From Streptomyces mirabilis (GTDB lineage Bacteria; Actinomycetota; Actinomycetes; Streptomycetales; Streptomycetaceae), in NCBI RefSeq assembly GCF_039503195.1, contig NZ_JBCJKP010000001.1, positions 10,540,001 through 10,604,000 on the forward strand: a stretch of DNA of 64,000 nt, written 5' to 3'. The position numbers were made by a program, and so were the translations under genes. Under the pieces are notes generated by a model that did not search any database, was not told where the DNA came from, and was given only the letters and a program-made list of their open reading frames with translations. Shown piece by piece: positions 1 to 9,105 of the stretch. The number at the start of each line of letters is the position of its first letter. Positions within the stretch are counted from its first letter, which is position 1.

Positions 1-146
1 CCATCAGTTCGACTCCAAGTTGCCGTCAGGTGTAGCGATCTGGCGATGTGTCAGGCCTGCGCGCCGGCCCTTCGGTCCGGTCGTCGGCGCCCCGGCGTCA
101 GGGCCCCGGGGCCAGAGGGCCTTCTCAGGAAGTCCCCAGGCGAGTC

Positions 147-175
147 TTGACGCCGATGAACACCCTACCTATCGT
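147..175 (+). promoter_or_regulatory. Candidate sigma-70-type promoter upstream of the CoA-transferase operon
   Basis: A TTGACG hexamer at 147-152 and a TATCGT hexamer at 170-175 are separated by exactly 17 bases, close to the housekeeping promoter pattern of actinobacteria. The site lies about 50 bp upstream of the GTG start at 225 and reads toward it. The left 146 bases of the window hold no recognisable gene. Assignment is by pattern only. Confidence 0.4.
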
Positions 176-224
176 CGTTCCAAATGCTGGCGCGAGTTCG
201 AGATAATGAACACGGTGGTCAAGG

Positions 225-1421
225 GTGACTCAGCAGGTTCGGGCTTTGGCAGGAACGCGGGTGATCGACGCCGCGACGATGGTCGCGGGCCCGCTGGGCG
301 CGTCGATCCTGGCTGACTTCGGTGCCGACGTGGTCAAGGTGGAGCCCATCGCAGGGGACGAGTCCCGTACGTTCGGCCCCGGCCGAAACGGCATGAGCGG
401 TGTCTACGCCGGGGTCAACCGGAACAAGCGGGCGATCGCACTCGATCTGCGCACGGAGGAGGGCCGGGAGCTCTTCCACGAGCTGTGCGCCAGCGCCGAC
501 GTGCTGATCGAGAACATGCTCCCCGCTGCCCACGCCAAGTTCGGCCTGACCGCCGAGGAGCTCCGGGAGCGCCACCCCCACCTGATCTGCCTGAACGTGA
601 GCGGTTACGGCGACAGCGGCCCGTCGGCCGGCCGGCCCGCGCTGGATCCTGTCGCCCAGGCCCTCACCGGCATGATCCAGGCCACCGGGGACTCCGACGG
701 CCGCGGCATCAAGGCCGGCCCGCCGGTGGCCGACAGCTCGGCCGGATACCTGGTCGCCATCGCGGCCCTGGTCTCGCTCTTCGCGAAGCAGAAGACCGGA
801 GCCGGCCAGAACGGCTCGGTGTCACTGGTGGCCTCGCTGTTCCACCTTCAGTCGCCGTGGCTGGGCCAGTACATGCTGGCCGACTACGTGGCACCGCGCG
901 TCGGCAACGCGAGCAACTTCTACGCGCCGTACAACGCGTACGCGACGCGCGACGGCGGGGCCGTCCACGTCGTCGCCTTCAACGACCGGCACTTCGAGCG
1001 GTTCGTGAAGGCGGCCGGCGCCGAGCACCTGCTCGACGACGAGCGGTTCACGAACGCGGCGAGCCGGCTGGCCCACCGCGAGGAACTCGACGTGGTGCTC
1101 GCACCCTGGTTCGCCGAGCGCGACCGGGACGACATCGTCACCCTGCTCACCGACCAGAACATCATCTGCGCCCCGGTCCTCGCGTACGACGAGGCCGTGG
1201 AGCACCCCCAGATCCGCGCGCTCGAACTGGTCGTCGACCTGGAGAGCAAGGCCCTCGGCGAGGTCCGGGTGCCGGGCCTGCCGATCAAGCTGTCGGACAC
1301 TCCCGGCCGTGTGGAGCGTCCGCCGACCGCCCTGGGCGAGCACACCGCCGAGCTTCTCAAGGAGCTCGGCCACAACGACCAAGACATCGCACGGCTGCTG
1401 GCCGCGCGCGTCGTCCGCTGA
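225..1421 (+). CDS. CaiB/BaiF family (family III) CoA-transferase
   Basis: Predicted to move CoA between an acyl-CoA donor and a free carboxylic acid, which would prime or recycle a catabolic intermediate. The protein has 398 residues, normal for the family. The N-terminal Rossmann-like part (DFGADVVKVEP, about 31-41) is typical, and the expected catalytic aspartate falls at D141 in ALDPVAQALTG. The start is the GTG at 225, preceded by AAGG. It opens an operon: 28 bp separate it from the LLM oxidoreductase that follows. The family call is secure; the substrate cannot be read from sequence. With an AMP-forming ligase also present, the operon has two routes to CoA esters. Confidence 0.9.
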   Translation: MTQQVRALAGTRVIDAATMVAGPLGASILADFGADVVKVEPIAGDESRTFGPGRNGMSGVYAGVNRNKRAIALDLRTEEGRELFHELCASADVLIENMLPAAHAKFGLTAEELRERHPHLICLNVSGYGDSGPSAGRPALDPVAQALTGMIQATGDSDGRGIKAGPPVADSSAGYLVAIAALVSLFAKQKTGAGQNGSVSLVASLFHLQSPWLGQYMLADYVAPRVGNASNFYAPYNAYATRDGGAVHVVAFNDRHFERFVKAAGAEHLLDDERFTNAASRLAHREELDVVLAPWFAERDRDDIVTLLTDQNIICAPVLAYDEAVEHPQIRALELVVDLESKALGEVRVPGLPIKLSDTPGRVERPPTALGEHTAELLKELGHNDQDIARLLAARVVR

Positions 1422-1449
1422 ACTCACAACGTCCTGACAGGAGCATCAC

Positions 1450-2337
1450 ATGAAGGTTGGTATCAGGATCCCCGGCGCCGGTCCCTGGGCCGGACCGGAC
1501 GCGATCAGCGAGGTCTCCCGCTACGCGGAGAAGATCGGCTTCGACTCGCTGTGGATGACTGACCACGTGGCCCTGCCCACGAAGGTGGAGACGGCCTACC
1601 CGTACACCGCCGACGGCAAGTTCCTCTGGGCGCCCGAAACCCCCTACCTGGACTGCCTCACCGCGCTGACCTGGGCCGCGGCCGCGACGGAGACCGTCGA
1701 GCTGGGCACGTCCTGCCTGATCCTGCCGTGGCGCCCGCTGGTACAGACGTCGAAGACGCTGGTGAGCATCGACGTCCTGTCCAAGGGCCGCCTGTCCGTC
1801 GCCATCGGCGTCGGCTGGATGAAGGAGCAGTTCGAGGCGCTGGGCGCGCCGTTCAAGGACCGCGGCCGCCGGGTGACCGAGATGGTCAAGGCCATGCGTC
1901 AGATGTGGACCGAGGACGAGGTCTCCTGGGACGGCGACTTCTACAACCTGCACGACTTCATGATGTTCCCCAAACCCGTGCGCGGCACGATACCGGTCTG
2001 GTTCGCCGGCTACAGCGAGGCGTCGCTGCGCCGTATCGCCGCCATCGGTGACGGCTGGCACCCGCTGGCCGTGGGCCCGGAGGACTACGCGGGCTACCTC
2101 GCCACGCTGAAGTCGTACGTGGAGCAGGCCGGCCGCGACATGAGCGAGATCACGCTCACCGCGCGCCCGCTGCGCAAGGCGCCCTACAACGCCGAGACGA
2201 TCGAGGCGTACGGCGACCTCGGTGTCACCCATTTCATCTGCGACACCTCGTTCGAGCACGCCACGCTCGAGTCCGCGATGGAGGAACTGCAGGCCCTCGC
2301 CGAGGCGGTCCTGCCGACCGCGCACCGTCTCCCCTGA
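1450..2337 (+). CDS. LLM class (luciferase-like) F420-dependent oxidoreductase
   Basis: A 295-residue TIM-barrel protein of the bacterial luciferase-like superfamily. The N-terminal strand MKVGIRIPG, the FDSLWMTDHV block, LGTSCLILPWR, and GRLSVAIGVGWMKEQFEALG (about 117-136) are hallmarks of the actinobacterial TIGR03619-type group, whose members use reduced F420. Expected chemistry is hydride transfer to, or dehydrogenation of, an organic substrate. F420 use is inferred from the family and supported by fbiC, fbiD and an F420:NADPH oxidoreductase in the same island. Some family members use FMN instead, so the cofactor is probable rather than proven. An RBS (GGAG) lies just upstream of the ATG. 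Confidence 0.88.
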   Translation: MKVGIRIPGAGPWAGPDAISEVSRYAEKIGFDSLWMTDHVALPTKVETAYPYTADGKFLWAPETPYLDCLTALTWAAAATETVELGTSCLILPWRPLVQTSKTLVSIDVLSKGRLSVAIGVGWMKEQFEALGAPFKDRGRRVTEMVKAMRQMWTEDEVSWDGDFYNLHDFMMFPKPVRGTIPVWFAGYSEASLRRIAAIGDGWHPLAVGPEDYAGYLATLKSYVEQAGRDMSEITLTARPLRKAPYNAETIEAYGDLGVTHFICDTSFEHATLESAMEELQALAEAVLPTAHRLP

Positions 2338-2361
2338 GGCCCGAACGAAGGAGACCCGATC

Positions 2362-3810
2362 ATGCGTGCACTCACCTCCAGTGTTCCGCTGGTCCTCGGT
2401 GACCAGCTCACAGACGCCTCGAACGGAGCCACGTTCGAGACCGTCAACCCCGCCGACGGCAGCGTCATCGCGAAGGTCGCCGAGGCGACCGTGGAAGACG
2501 TCGCCCGCGCCGTCGAGGCCGCGCGAGCCGGCGCCAAGGCGTGGCAGCGGATGCGGCCCTCGCAGCGCACCCGTCTGATGCTGCGCTACGCGGCGCTCAT
2601 CGAAGCGAACAAGGAGCGGCTCGCCGAGCTGCAGACCCGCGACATGGGCAAGCCGATCCGCGAGTCCGCGACGATCGACCTGCCGGTCATGGTTGAGACC
2701 GTGGAGTACTTCGCCGGCCTCGTGACCAAGATCGAGGGGCGGACGACCCCGGCCCCCGGCCGCTTCCTGAACTACACGGTGCGCGAGCCGATCGGTGTGG
2801 TCGGTGCGATCACCCCGTGGAACTTCCCCGCCGTGCAGTCGATCTGGAAGATCGCGCCGGCCCTGGCGATGGGCAACTCCATTGTCCTGAAGCCGGCGCA
2901 GCTGGCACCCCTCGTGCCGGTGGCGCTGGGTGAGCTGGCCCTGGAGGCCGGCATCCCCGCCGGCGTCGTGAACGTCCTGCCGGGCCGCGGCTCGGTGGCG
3001 GGAAACGCGCTGGTCCAGCACCCGGGCGTCGGCAAGGTCACCTTCACCGGTTCGACCGAGATCGGCCAGGAGATCGGCCGGATGGCGGCGGACCGGCTGA
3101 TCACCACCTCCCTGGAGCTGGGCGGCAAGTCGGCGCTGGTCGCCTTCGCGGACGCCTCCCCGAAGGCGGTCGCCGACGTGGTCTTCACGGCCATGTACGG
3201 CAACCAGGGCGAGACCTGCACCGCGCCCAGCCGGCTCCTGGTCGAGCGCCCGATCTACGACGAGGTCGTGGAGCTGGTCAAGGCACGGGTCGACGCGGCC
3301 CGGGTCGGCGACCCGCTCGACCCCGAGACGGAGATCGGCCCGCTGGTCAACGCGGCGCAGCGCGACTCGGTTCACTCCTATGTGGTGTCGGGCGCCGAGG
3401 AGGGTGCCCGTCTGCTGGCGGGCAGCACCGAGGCTCCGGCAGAGGGTCCGGGCTTCTTCTACCGGCCGGCGCTGTTCGCGGACGTGGCCCCGGACATGCG
3501 GATCGCTCGCGAGGAGATCTTCGGCCCCGTCCTCGGTGTGCTGCCGTTCGAGGGCGAGGAGCAGGCGATCGAGCTGGCGAACGACACGATCTACGGCCTC
3601 GCGGCCGGTGTGTTCACCCGCGATGTCGGCCGGGCCCTGCGCTTCGCGGGGACGCTGGACGCGGGGAACGTGTGGATCAACAGCTGGGGCGTGCTCAACC
3701 CGGCCTCGCCGTACCGCGGGTTCCGCCACAGCGGCTACGGCAGTGACCTCGGTCGCAGCGCGATCGAGAGCTTCACGAAGGAGAAGAGCGTATGGGCACG
3801 TCTGGACTAG
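2362..3810 (+). CDS. NAD(P)-dependent aldehyde dehydrogenase
   Basis: A 482-residue member of the ALDH superfamily, oxidising an aldehyde to an acid. Visible landmarks are TPWNFP with the catalytic asparagine N154, the cofactor loop FTGSTEIG (about 228-235), the general base E252 in LELGGK, and the nucleophile C286 in NQGETCTAPS. The length is complete. It overlaps the start of the downstream acyl-CoA ligase by 19 bases, so the two are probably translationally coupled: the aldehyde becomes an acid, and the acid is then activated with CoA. That order is inference. The physiological substrate is unknown. Confidence 0.93.
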   Translation: MRALTSSVPLVLGDQLTDASNGATFETVNPADGSVIAKVAEATVEDVARAVEAARAGAKAWQRMRPSQRTRLMLRYAALIEANKERLAELQTRDMGKPIRESATIDLPVMVETVEYFAGLVTKIEGRTTPAPGRFLNYTVREPIGVVGAITPWNFPAVQSIWKIAPALAMGNSIVLKPAQLAPLVPVALGELALEAGIPAGVVNVLPGRGSVAGNALVQHPGVGKVTFTGSTEIGQEIGRMAADRLITTSLELGGKSALVAFADASPKAVADVVFTAMYGNQGETCTAPSRLLVERPIYDEVVELVKARVDAARVGDPLDPETEIGPLVNAAQRDSVHSYVVSGAEEGARLLAGSTEAPAEGPGFFYRPALFADVAPDMRIAREEIFGPVLGVLPFEGEEQAIELANDTIYGLAAGVFTRDVGRALRFAGTLDAGNVWINSWGVLNPASPYRGFRHSGYGSDLGRSAIESFTKEKSVWARLD

Positions 3811-5414
3811 CGCCGCAGGGCGCCGACGTCCCGGTCGTCGCCCGCCTGCGGGACCTTCGGGGTGTCTCCCGGTGGTCGCCGGCCGCGGACTACTCGATCG
3901 CGCAGGACGCGCTCTTCGCGCAGGATCCGGACGCGGTGGCCGTGCTCACGGCCGGACCGCAGGAAGTCGGCGAGATCACGTTCGGCGAGGTCCAGGAGGC
4001 CGCGCTGCGGATCGGCGACGTACTGCGGGCGCAGGGCGTCGCCCCGGGCGACCGGATCGCGCTCTACCTCGACCCCTCGCCGGCCGCGGCGGAGGCCGTC
4101 TTCGGAGTGCTGGCCGCCGGGGCGGTGCTCCTTCCGATCCCGCGTCTCATGGCCGGCGGCTCGGTCGCTCACCGCCTGAGCGACTCGGGGGCGAAGGTGC
4201 TCGTCACCGACGGGCTGGGTCTTGACCGGCTGCGGTCGACGGGCTGCGACGTCGAGGGCCTCGCCGTGCTGACGGTCGACGGGACCGAGGGGAAGGGGAT
4301 TGCCGGCCGTAAGGTCGACGACCACTCCGCCGCACCCTGGCCGGCCGGTCCGACGACCCCCGCGCTGCTGATGTACACCTCGGGCACCAGCGGTCCGCCC
4401 AAGGGCATCCTGCACGGCCACCAGGTGCTGCTCGGCCACGCCGGAGTGGACTACGCCTTCGAGTTGTTCCAGCCCGGGGACGTCTACTACGGGACGGCCG
4501 ACTGGGGGTGGATCGGTGGCCTCATGCTGGGGCTCCTCGTCCCGTGGTCGTTCGGCGTCCCGGTCGTCGCGCAGCGGCAGACGCGTTTCGATGCGAACGC
4601 CACGCTGGACCTGTTCGCGCGGTGCGGTGTCACGACCGCCTTCCTGCCGCCTTCCGTCCTGCGCCTGTTGCAGGCGAACGGCCGGGCGCCCGAGCGCAGG
4701 CTGCGTGCCGTCGTCACCGGCGGCGAGCCGGCGGGGCGCTCGGAGATGGCGTGGTCCCGGCTGCACCTGTCGCAGGCCGTGAACAAGGCGTACGGCCAGA
4801 CCGAGGCGAACGGTCTCATCGGTGACTCGGCGGCGCTGGGCTCCGTCGACGACGACACGATGGGTGCCCCGTATCCGGGTCACACCATCGCGCTGCTCGG
4901 CGAGGACGGCCGGGAGGTCGCTCACGGTGAGGTCGGCGAGATCGCCCTGCGGCTTCCCGACCCGGTCGCGCTCCTGGGGATCTGGGATGCGAGGACCGAG
5001 GGCCCGGTGCCCCCGGCCGGCGACTGGCACCGGACGAACGACCTGGCCAGGCGTGCTCATGGACAGCGCCTGGAGTACCTGGGCCGCGCGGACGACGTCA
5101 TCAAGAGCCGCGGCTACCGGATCGGCCCCTCGGAGATCGAGGACGCCCTGGTGAACCACCCGCTGGTGGCCGAGGCCGCCGCGGTCGGCATCCCGGACGA
5201 CAGGATCGGTCAGCGGGTGAAGGTCTTCCTGCGGTTCACCGACGGTGAGGCCGGCGGTGAGGTCGGTGAGGCGCTCCGCTCGGAGCTGTGCGACCTGGTG
5301 GCCGCCACGGTCGGGCCGCACGCCAAACCCCGTGAGTTCGAAGTGGTCTCGTCCCTGCCGAGGACGGAGACCGGGAAGCTCCTGCGGCGCGAACTCGCAC
5401 CGGCCCGGCACTGA
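3792..5414 (+). CDS. AMP-forming acyl-CoA synthetase (ANL superfamily)
   Basis: A 540-residue acid:CoA ligase. The phosphate loop TSGTSGPPKG lies near residues 195-204, followed by YGQTEANGLIG (A5-type motif), the hinge region GRADDVIKSRGYRIGPSEIE, and the C-terminal catalytic lysine in ETGKLLRRE. The order and length resemble medium-chain, benzoate-type or acetyl-CoA-synthetase-like ligases. The ATG at 3792 lies inside the 3' end of the aldehyde dehydrogenase gene. In context it would activate the acid made by that enzyme before beta-oxidation. The acyl chain or ring specificity cannot be read from these motifs. Confidence 0.9.
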   Translation: MGTSGLAPQGADVPVVARLRDLRGVSRWSPAADYSIAQDALFAQDPDAVAVLTAGPQEVGEITFGEVQEAALRIGDVLRAQGVAPGDRIALYLDPSPAAAEAVFGVLAAGAVLLPIPRLMAGGSVAHRLSDSGAKVLVTDGLGLDRLRSTGCDVEGLAVLTVDGTEGKGIAGRKVDDHSAAPWPAGPTTPALLMYTSGTSGPPKGILHGHQVLLGHAGVDYAFELFQPGDVYYGTADWGWIGGLMLGLLVPWSFGVPVVAQRQTRFDANATLDLFARCGVTTAFLPPSVLRLLQANGRAPERRLRAVVTGGEPAGRSEMAWSRLHLSQAVNKAYGQTEANGLIGDSAALGSVDDDTMGAPYPGHTIALLGEDGREVAHGEVGEIALRLPDPVALLGIWDARTEGPVPPAGDWHRTNDLARRAHGQRLEYLGRADDVIKSRGYRIGPSEIEDALVNHPLVAEAAAVGIPDDRIGQRVKVFLRFTDGEAGGEVGEALRSELCDLVAATVGPHAKPREFEVVSSLPRTETGKLLRRELAPARH

Positions 5415-5528
5415 CCGGCTCCCTTCCGCGGCGCTGCCGCCCGAGACGGCGGCCCGGCGGCGCGCGTGCCCGGATGGCACCTGCAGACACACATCACGTA
5501 CAGACACACATCACGAGAGGGACCACCT

Positions 5529-5999
5529 ATGCGTAGATTCTGGCATGTCGGTCTCAACGTCACCGACATGGACCGCACCATCGAGTTCTACCGACTCGTG
5601 GGCTTCGAGGTCGTGCAGGACAAGGAGGTCGACGACGCCAACCTCGCGCGGGCGTTCATGATCGACCAGGGCAGCAAGCTGCGCTTCGCGCACATGCGCC
5701 TGAACAACGCGCCCGATGAAGCGATGCTCGACATCATCGAGTGGCGCGACGTGCCGGCGACCCGCGAGCGGTCCGTCGCCGACACCGTCAACCCCGGCCT
5801 GTGCCGCTTCTCGATCCTCACGGACGACATCCAGGGCGAGTACGACCGCCTGAGCGTCGCGGGCGTCAAGTTCCTGCACACCCCTCAGACCGTCATGGCT
5901 CCCGACGGGGTGAACGGGTGGAAGATCCTCTTCGCGGCGGACCCCGACGGTACGCTGTTCCACTTTGTCGAGTTGGTAGGGAACTCAGCCAAGCACTGA
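5529..5999 (+). CDS. VOC (glyoxalase/bleomycin resistance/dioxygenase fold) protein
   Basis: A 156-residue vicinal-oxygen-chelate protein. The opening WHVGLNVTDMDRTIEFYRL is a classic first VOC half with a metal-ligand histidine at H6, and the C-terminal PDGTLFHFVEL supplies the matching histidine and glutamate, so the metal site looks intact. VOC proteins include epimerases, isomerases, lyases and ring-cleaving dioxygenases. In a CoA-linked operon, an epimerase, an isomerase or a ring-fission role are all possible. The ATG at 5529 follows GAGAGGG. A 114-bp gap precedes the gene and no terminator was seen in it. Confidence 0.82.
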   Translation: MRRFWHVGLNVTDMDRTIEFYRLVGFEVVQDKEVDDANLARAFMIDQGSKLRFAHMRLNNAPDEAMLDIIEWRDVPATRERSVADTVNPGLCRFSILTDDIQGEYDRLSVAGVKFLHTPQTVMAPDGVNGWKILFAADPDGTLFHFVELVGNSAKH

Positions 6000-6026
6000 G
6001 ACTTCCCTGACCGGAAAGTAGGAGTC

Positions 6027-6833
6027 GTGGCGAAGGGGCCTTCCGAATCCAGCGACGTGGTCGTCGACGACGATGCCGACCAGGGAGCCGGGGTTCTCGT
6101 GCCGGCGGTGTCGCGCACGGTACGGGTACTCGACCACCTGGTCCGGCACGCCGACGGGGCGACGGTCACCGAGCTCGCCAAATCGTGTGGGCTGGCCAAG
6201 AGCACGGCGTCGAACCTGATCCGGACGATGGTCAGTGAAGGTCTCATCGAGTACAGCTCCGACACCCGGCGCTACAACCTGGGACCGCTGCTCGTGGAGT
6301 ACGGCGTGGCGGCGGTCACCAGGACCACCCCGGTCGCCGAGGCACGGCCGTTCATGGAGCGGCTGGCCGAGCGGACCGAGCTGGCGTGTCTCGCGATCTC
6401 GCCGATGCCCGACGGGCACTTCACCGCGATCGCGAAGATCGAGAGCCGCAAGGACATCAAGATCACCATCGAGATCGGCTCCCGGTTCGACCGGGACGCG
6501 CCACTGCTCAGCCGGCTGACGGACGCGTGGCGTGACGGCGTGCCGGCCGCGGACGACGATTCGCGCCGCGAGGAAGTGCGCTCCCGCGGTTTCGGAGTCG
6601 TCTTCGGGGAGTACGCCCCCGAGCTGAACGTCATGGGTTTCCCCGTCTTCGACCGTGACGGGCAGCCCTGCCTCGTGATCAGCCTGCTCGGCGTGGGAAC
6701 GGATCTCACGCCGCAGGACATCGACGAGTTGGCCCCGTACCTGGTCACCGCCGCGCGTGCCATCACGGTGCGCAGTGGCGGCCGGGTACCGGCCGACTAC
6801 CCGGAGGCGGGCCCGGAGCGATCCGCCGGCTGA
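6027..6833 (+). CDS. IclR family transcriptional regulator
   Basis: A 268-residue regulator with a winged helix-turn-helix near residues 30-80 (RTVRVLDHLVRHADGATVTE onward) and a C-terminal ligand-binding domain. IclR proteins usually sense small organic acids or aromatic catabolites and control nearby operons. It starts at the GTG at 6027, 27 bp after the VOC stop, with a good GGAG site, and lies just before the F420:NADPH oxidoreductase gene. In rhodococcal nitroaromatic (npd) clusters an IclR-type regulator controls the F420 hydride-transfer genes, so it is the natural candidate regulator here. No operator could be assigned. Confidence 0.9.
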   Translation: MAKGPSESSDVVVDDDADQGAGVLVPAVSRTVRVLDHLVRHADGATVTELAKSCGLAKSTASNLIRTMVSEGLIEYSSDTRRYNLGPLLVEYGVAAVTRTTPVAEARPFMERLAERTELACLAISPMPDGHFTAIAKIESRKDIKITIEIGSRFDRDAPLLSRLTDAWRDGVPAADDDSRREEVRSRGFGVVFGEYAPELNVMGFPVFDRDGQPCLVISLLGVGTDLTPQDIDELAPYLVTAARAITVRSGGRVPADYPEAGPERSAG

Positions 6834-6923
6834 TCCCACCAGACCCACAGGCCTGGCGCCCGCACCGCCGGCCCTGTGAACCCGCACCGCCGGTCGCGGA
6901 CACCTTCTTGAGGAGCACGAACC

Positions 6924-7592
6924 ATGGACAGCCACACTATCGCCGTTGTGGGAGGTACCGGTCCACAGGGCAAGGGCCTGGCCCTGCACTTCGCCCGCGC
7001 CGGCCACAAGGTCGTCATCGGATCCCGCTCAGCCGGGCGCGCCGAGGAGGCCGCGGCCGAGATCCGCGCGCGGGTCGGCTCGGCCGTCGACGTCCTCGGC
7101 CTGGACAACAGGGGTGCCGTCGAGGCGGCCGAGGCCGTCCTGATCGTCGTGCCGTGGGACGGCCACGAGGAACTGATCGGGGCTCTCGCGCCGGTGCTGG
7201 CGGGGAAGCTGGTCATCAGCTGCGTCAACCCGCTCGGCTTCGACAAGCGCGGCGCGTACGGCCTGGACGTCGAGGACGGCAGCGCCGCCGAGCAGACGCA
7301 GAGGCTCGTGCCCGACGCCGTGGTCGTCGGCGCGTTCCACCACCTGTCCGCCGTCTCCCTGTGGGAGGCCGAGGGCCCCCTCGGTCACGAGGACGTCCTG
7401 GTGGTCGGCGACGACAAGGACGCCAAGGAGAAGGTCGCCGCCCTCGCCGCGACGATCACCGGCCGCCCCGGCATCGACGGCGGTGTCCTGCGCCTGGCCC
7501 GTCAGCTGGAGCCGCTCACCGCCGTTCTCATCAACATCAACCGGCGCTACAAGACCCGTTCGGGCGTCTCGGTCTCCGGGATCCCGGCATGA
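6924..7592 (+). CDS. npdG: NADPH-dependent F420 reductase (Fno/NpdG type)
   Basis: A 222-residue enzyme predicted to pass hydride between NADPH and F420, recharging F420H2 for the LLM oxidoreductases. It has the N-terminal Rossmann motif AVVGGTGPQGKGLA, the NADP-phosphate-binding IGSRSAGRA segment, VVPWDGH, the ISCVNPLGFD segment, and the AFHHLSA region of the Fno/NpdG family. Length is normal. It overlaps the next gene by an ATGA junction. Its presence beside fbiC and fbiD is the strongest sign that the LLM proteins in this island use F420. Confidence 0.88.
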   Translation: MDSHTIAVVGGTGPQGKGLALHFARAGHKVVIGSRSAGRAEEAAAEIRARVGSAVDVLGLDNRGAVEAAEAVLIVVPWDGHEELIGALAPVLAGKLVISCVNPLGFDKRGAYGLDVEDGSAAEQTQRLVPDAVVVGAFHHLSAVSLWEAEGPLGHEDVLVVGDDKDAKEKVAALAATITGRPGIDGGVLRLARQLEPLTAVLININRRYKTRSGVSVSGIPA

Positions 7593-7912
7593 TCCTCGAA
7601 CTGCGCGAGTACATCGCGCTGCCGGACCGGACTGAGGACCTGCACCGGCGCTTCGCCGACGAGACCCTGGACCTCTTCAGGGAATTCGGTCTGGACCTCA
7701 GGGGTTTCTGGCACGTCGTCGACGACCGGCGGCGGATCTACTACCTGTGCGCGTTCGATGACGTGAACGCAGCAGTCGTGTTCTGGGATGCCTTCAGGGC
7801 GGATCCGCGGTGGATCGAGCTGAAGGAACGCAGTGAGGCCGATGGCCCGTTGATCGAGGAAATCGTGAGCACGTACCTCACTGAGCCCGACTACGTGGCA
7901 GCTCGTCGCTGA
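7589..7912 (+). CDS. NIPSNAP family protein
   Basis: A 107-residue single-domain dimeric alpha-beta barrel protein. MILELREYIALP and the FWDAFRADPRW segment match NIPSNAP domains, small proteins often found beside catabolic oxidoreductases. No catalytic residue can be named. It starts inside the npdG stop codon (ATGA) and is the last gene of the first operon, followed directly by a hairpin. It may be a small isomerase or a binding protein for an unstable intermediate; that is speculation. Confidence 0.78.
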   Translation: MILELREYIALPDRTEDLHRRFADETLDLFREFGLDLRGFWHVVDDRRRIYYLCAFDDVNAAVVFWDAFRADPRWIELKERSEADGPLIEEIVSTYLTEPDYVAARR

Positions 7913-7918
7913 TTCTCC

Positions 7919-7954
7919 GGCGAGGCCGGATGCGGTCGTGCATTCGGCCTCGCC
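7919..7954 (+). terminator. Hairpin terminator after the first operon
   Basis: Arms at 7919-7933 (GGCGAGGCCGGATGC) and 7940-7954 pair over 15 bp with one G-U wobble around a 6-base loop, directly after the NIPSNAP stop. There is no strong T-run, as is common in Streptomyces. It separates two transcription units. The next 100 bp hold the promoter region of the second operon. Confidence 0.75.
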
Positions 7955-8055
7955 ATGACCGGCCGACAGATGTTCGAAATCTCGGCCGGAATGGATTCGC
8001 GCATCCCTTTTATTCAGCATCGTGGACAAAGTTCACCGTCGTGAATCGAGAGTCG

Positions 8056-9105
8056 ATGATCAAGGGTATTCAGCTACACGCCTGGGCAGGTGGACCGAGC
8101 CTGGTCGAGGTCGCCGAGGTCGCCGCTCGGACCTTCGAGACGATCTGGGTCACCGACCAGATGCAGTCGCGAGGAGTGGGCGCCGTCCTGGGGGCGATCG
8201 CGGCCAGGACCGGTGCCGGTGTCGGCACTGCGGTGACGTTCCCGTTCGGGCGCAACCCCCTGGAACAGGCGTCCACGATGGCCACGTTGGCCGAGTTCAT
8301 GCCGGCGGGCCGCCAGGTGAGCATGGGGATCGGCACCGGCGGTGGCCTGGTGCGCGCCCTGATGGAGCGGGGGCAGCCCGTCGGCCGCGTCGCCGAACTC
8401 ATCCGGTTCTGCCGCGCGCTCTGGCGGGGTGAGAGCGTCCGCATGGGCGACTACCCCCTCACCTGCGCGGACCTGGGCCTGCGTGCGGACGGTCGCGCGT
8501 CCCTCGACTGGGTCGACGACCCCGCGGTCCGGGTGATCGTGGCCGGCACGGGTCCCAAGGTCCTTGAGATGACGGGCGAGTTGGCCGACGGCGTGATCTG
8601 CGCGAGCAACTTCCCGGCGCACAGCCTCGCGGCCTTCCGCAGCGGCCAGTTCGACGCGGTCAGCAACCTGGACCGCCTCGACGCCGGGCGGGAGCGCAGC
8701 GACCGCCCGGAGTTCACCCGCATATACGGAGTGAACGTGTCCGTCTCGGCGGACCGTGACCGCGCCAACGCCGCCGCCCGCCGGCAGGCCGCCCTGATCG
8801 TCTCCCAGCAGCCGCACGAGAGCCTGCAGCAGGTCGGCTTCGAACAGCCCGACTACGCGGCGACCCGCGAGGCCGTCCACGCGGGCAAGGGGATCGCCGC
8901 AGCGGCCGAACTCCTGCCCCAGTACGTGGCCGACCAGCTCGTCATCTCGGGAACGCCCGGCGACTGCATCGCGTTGCTCGCCGAACTCCTCGACTACGCC
9001 CGCGGGGCCGGCTTCACCGAGGCATACGTCGGAGCCCCCGTCGGCCCGGACCCGGCGGAAGCCGTGGACCTGCTCACCACCGAAGTCCTTCCGGAGCTCA
9101 TATGA
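8056..9105 (+). CDS. LLM class F420-dependent oxidoreductase (second copy)
   Basis: A 349-residue luciferase-like TIM-barrel protein, only distantly similar to the one at 1450. FETIWVTDQMQSR, TAVTFPFGRNPLEQA, GRQVSMGIGTGGG and VIVAGTGPKVLEMTGELADG are typical of F420-dependent family members such as methylenetetrahydromethanopterin-reductase-like proteins. The ATG at 8056 was chosen; an in-frame GTG at 8041 is possible. It overlaps the enoyl-CoA hydratase start (ATGA). It opens the operon that also carries the F420-biosynthesis genes, which supports F420 as its cofactor. Substrate unknown; it could act on a CoA thioester or on a ring before cleavage. Confidence 0.87.
   Translation: MIKGIQLHAWAGGPSLVEVAEVAARTFETIWVTDQMQSRGVGAVLGAIAARTGAGVGTAVTFPFGRNPLEQASTMATLAEFMPAGRQVSMGIGTGGGLVRALMERGQPVGRVAELIRFCRALWRGESVRMGDYPLTCADLGLRADGRASLDWVDDPAVRVIVAGTGPKVLEMTGELADGVICASNFPAHSLAAFRSGQFDAVSNLDRLDAGRERSDRPEFTRIYGVNVSVSADRDRANAAARRQAALIVSQQPHESLQQVGFEQPDYAATREAVHAGKGIAAAAELLPQYVADQLVISGTPGDCIALLAELLDYARGAGFTEAYVGAPVGPDPAEAVDLLTTEVLPELI

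Noticed and set aside
1357..3729. 790-codon minus-strand frame opposite the LLM and aldehyde dehydrogenase genes
   Set aside because: Same effect of high GC at third positions; no motif, no ribosome site, opposite two well-supported enzymes.
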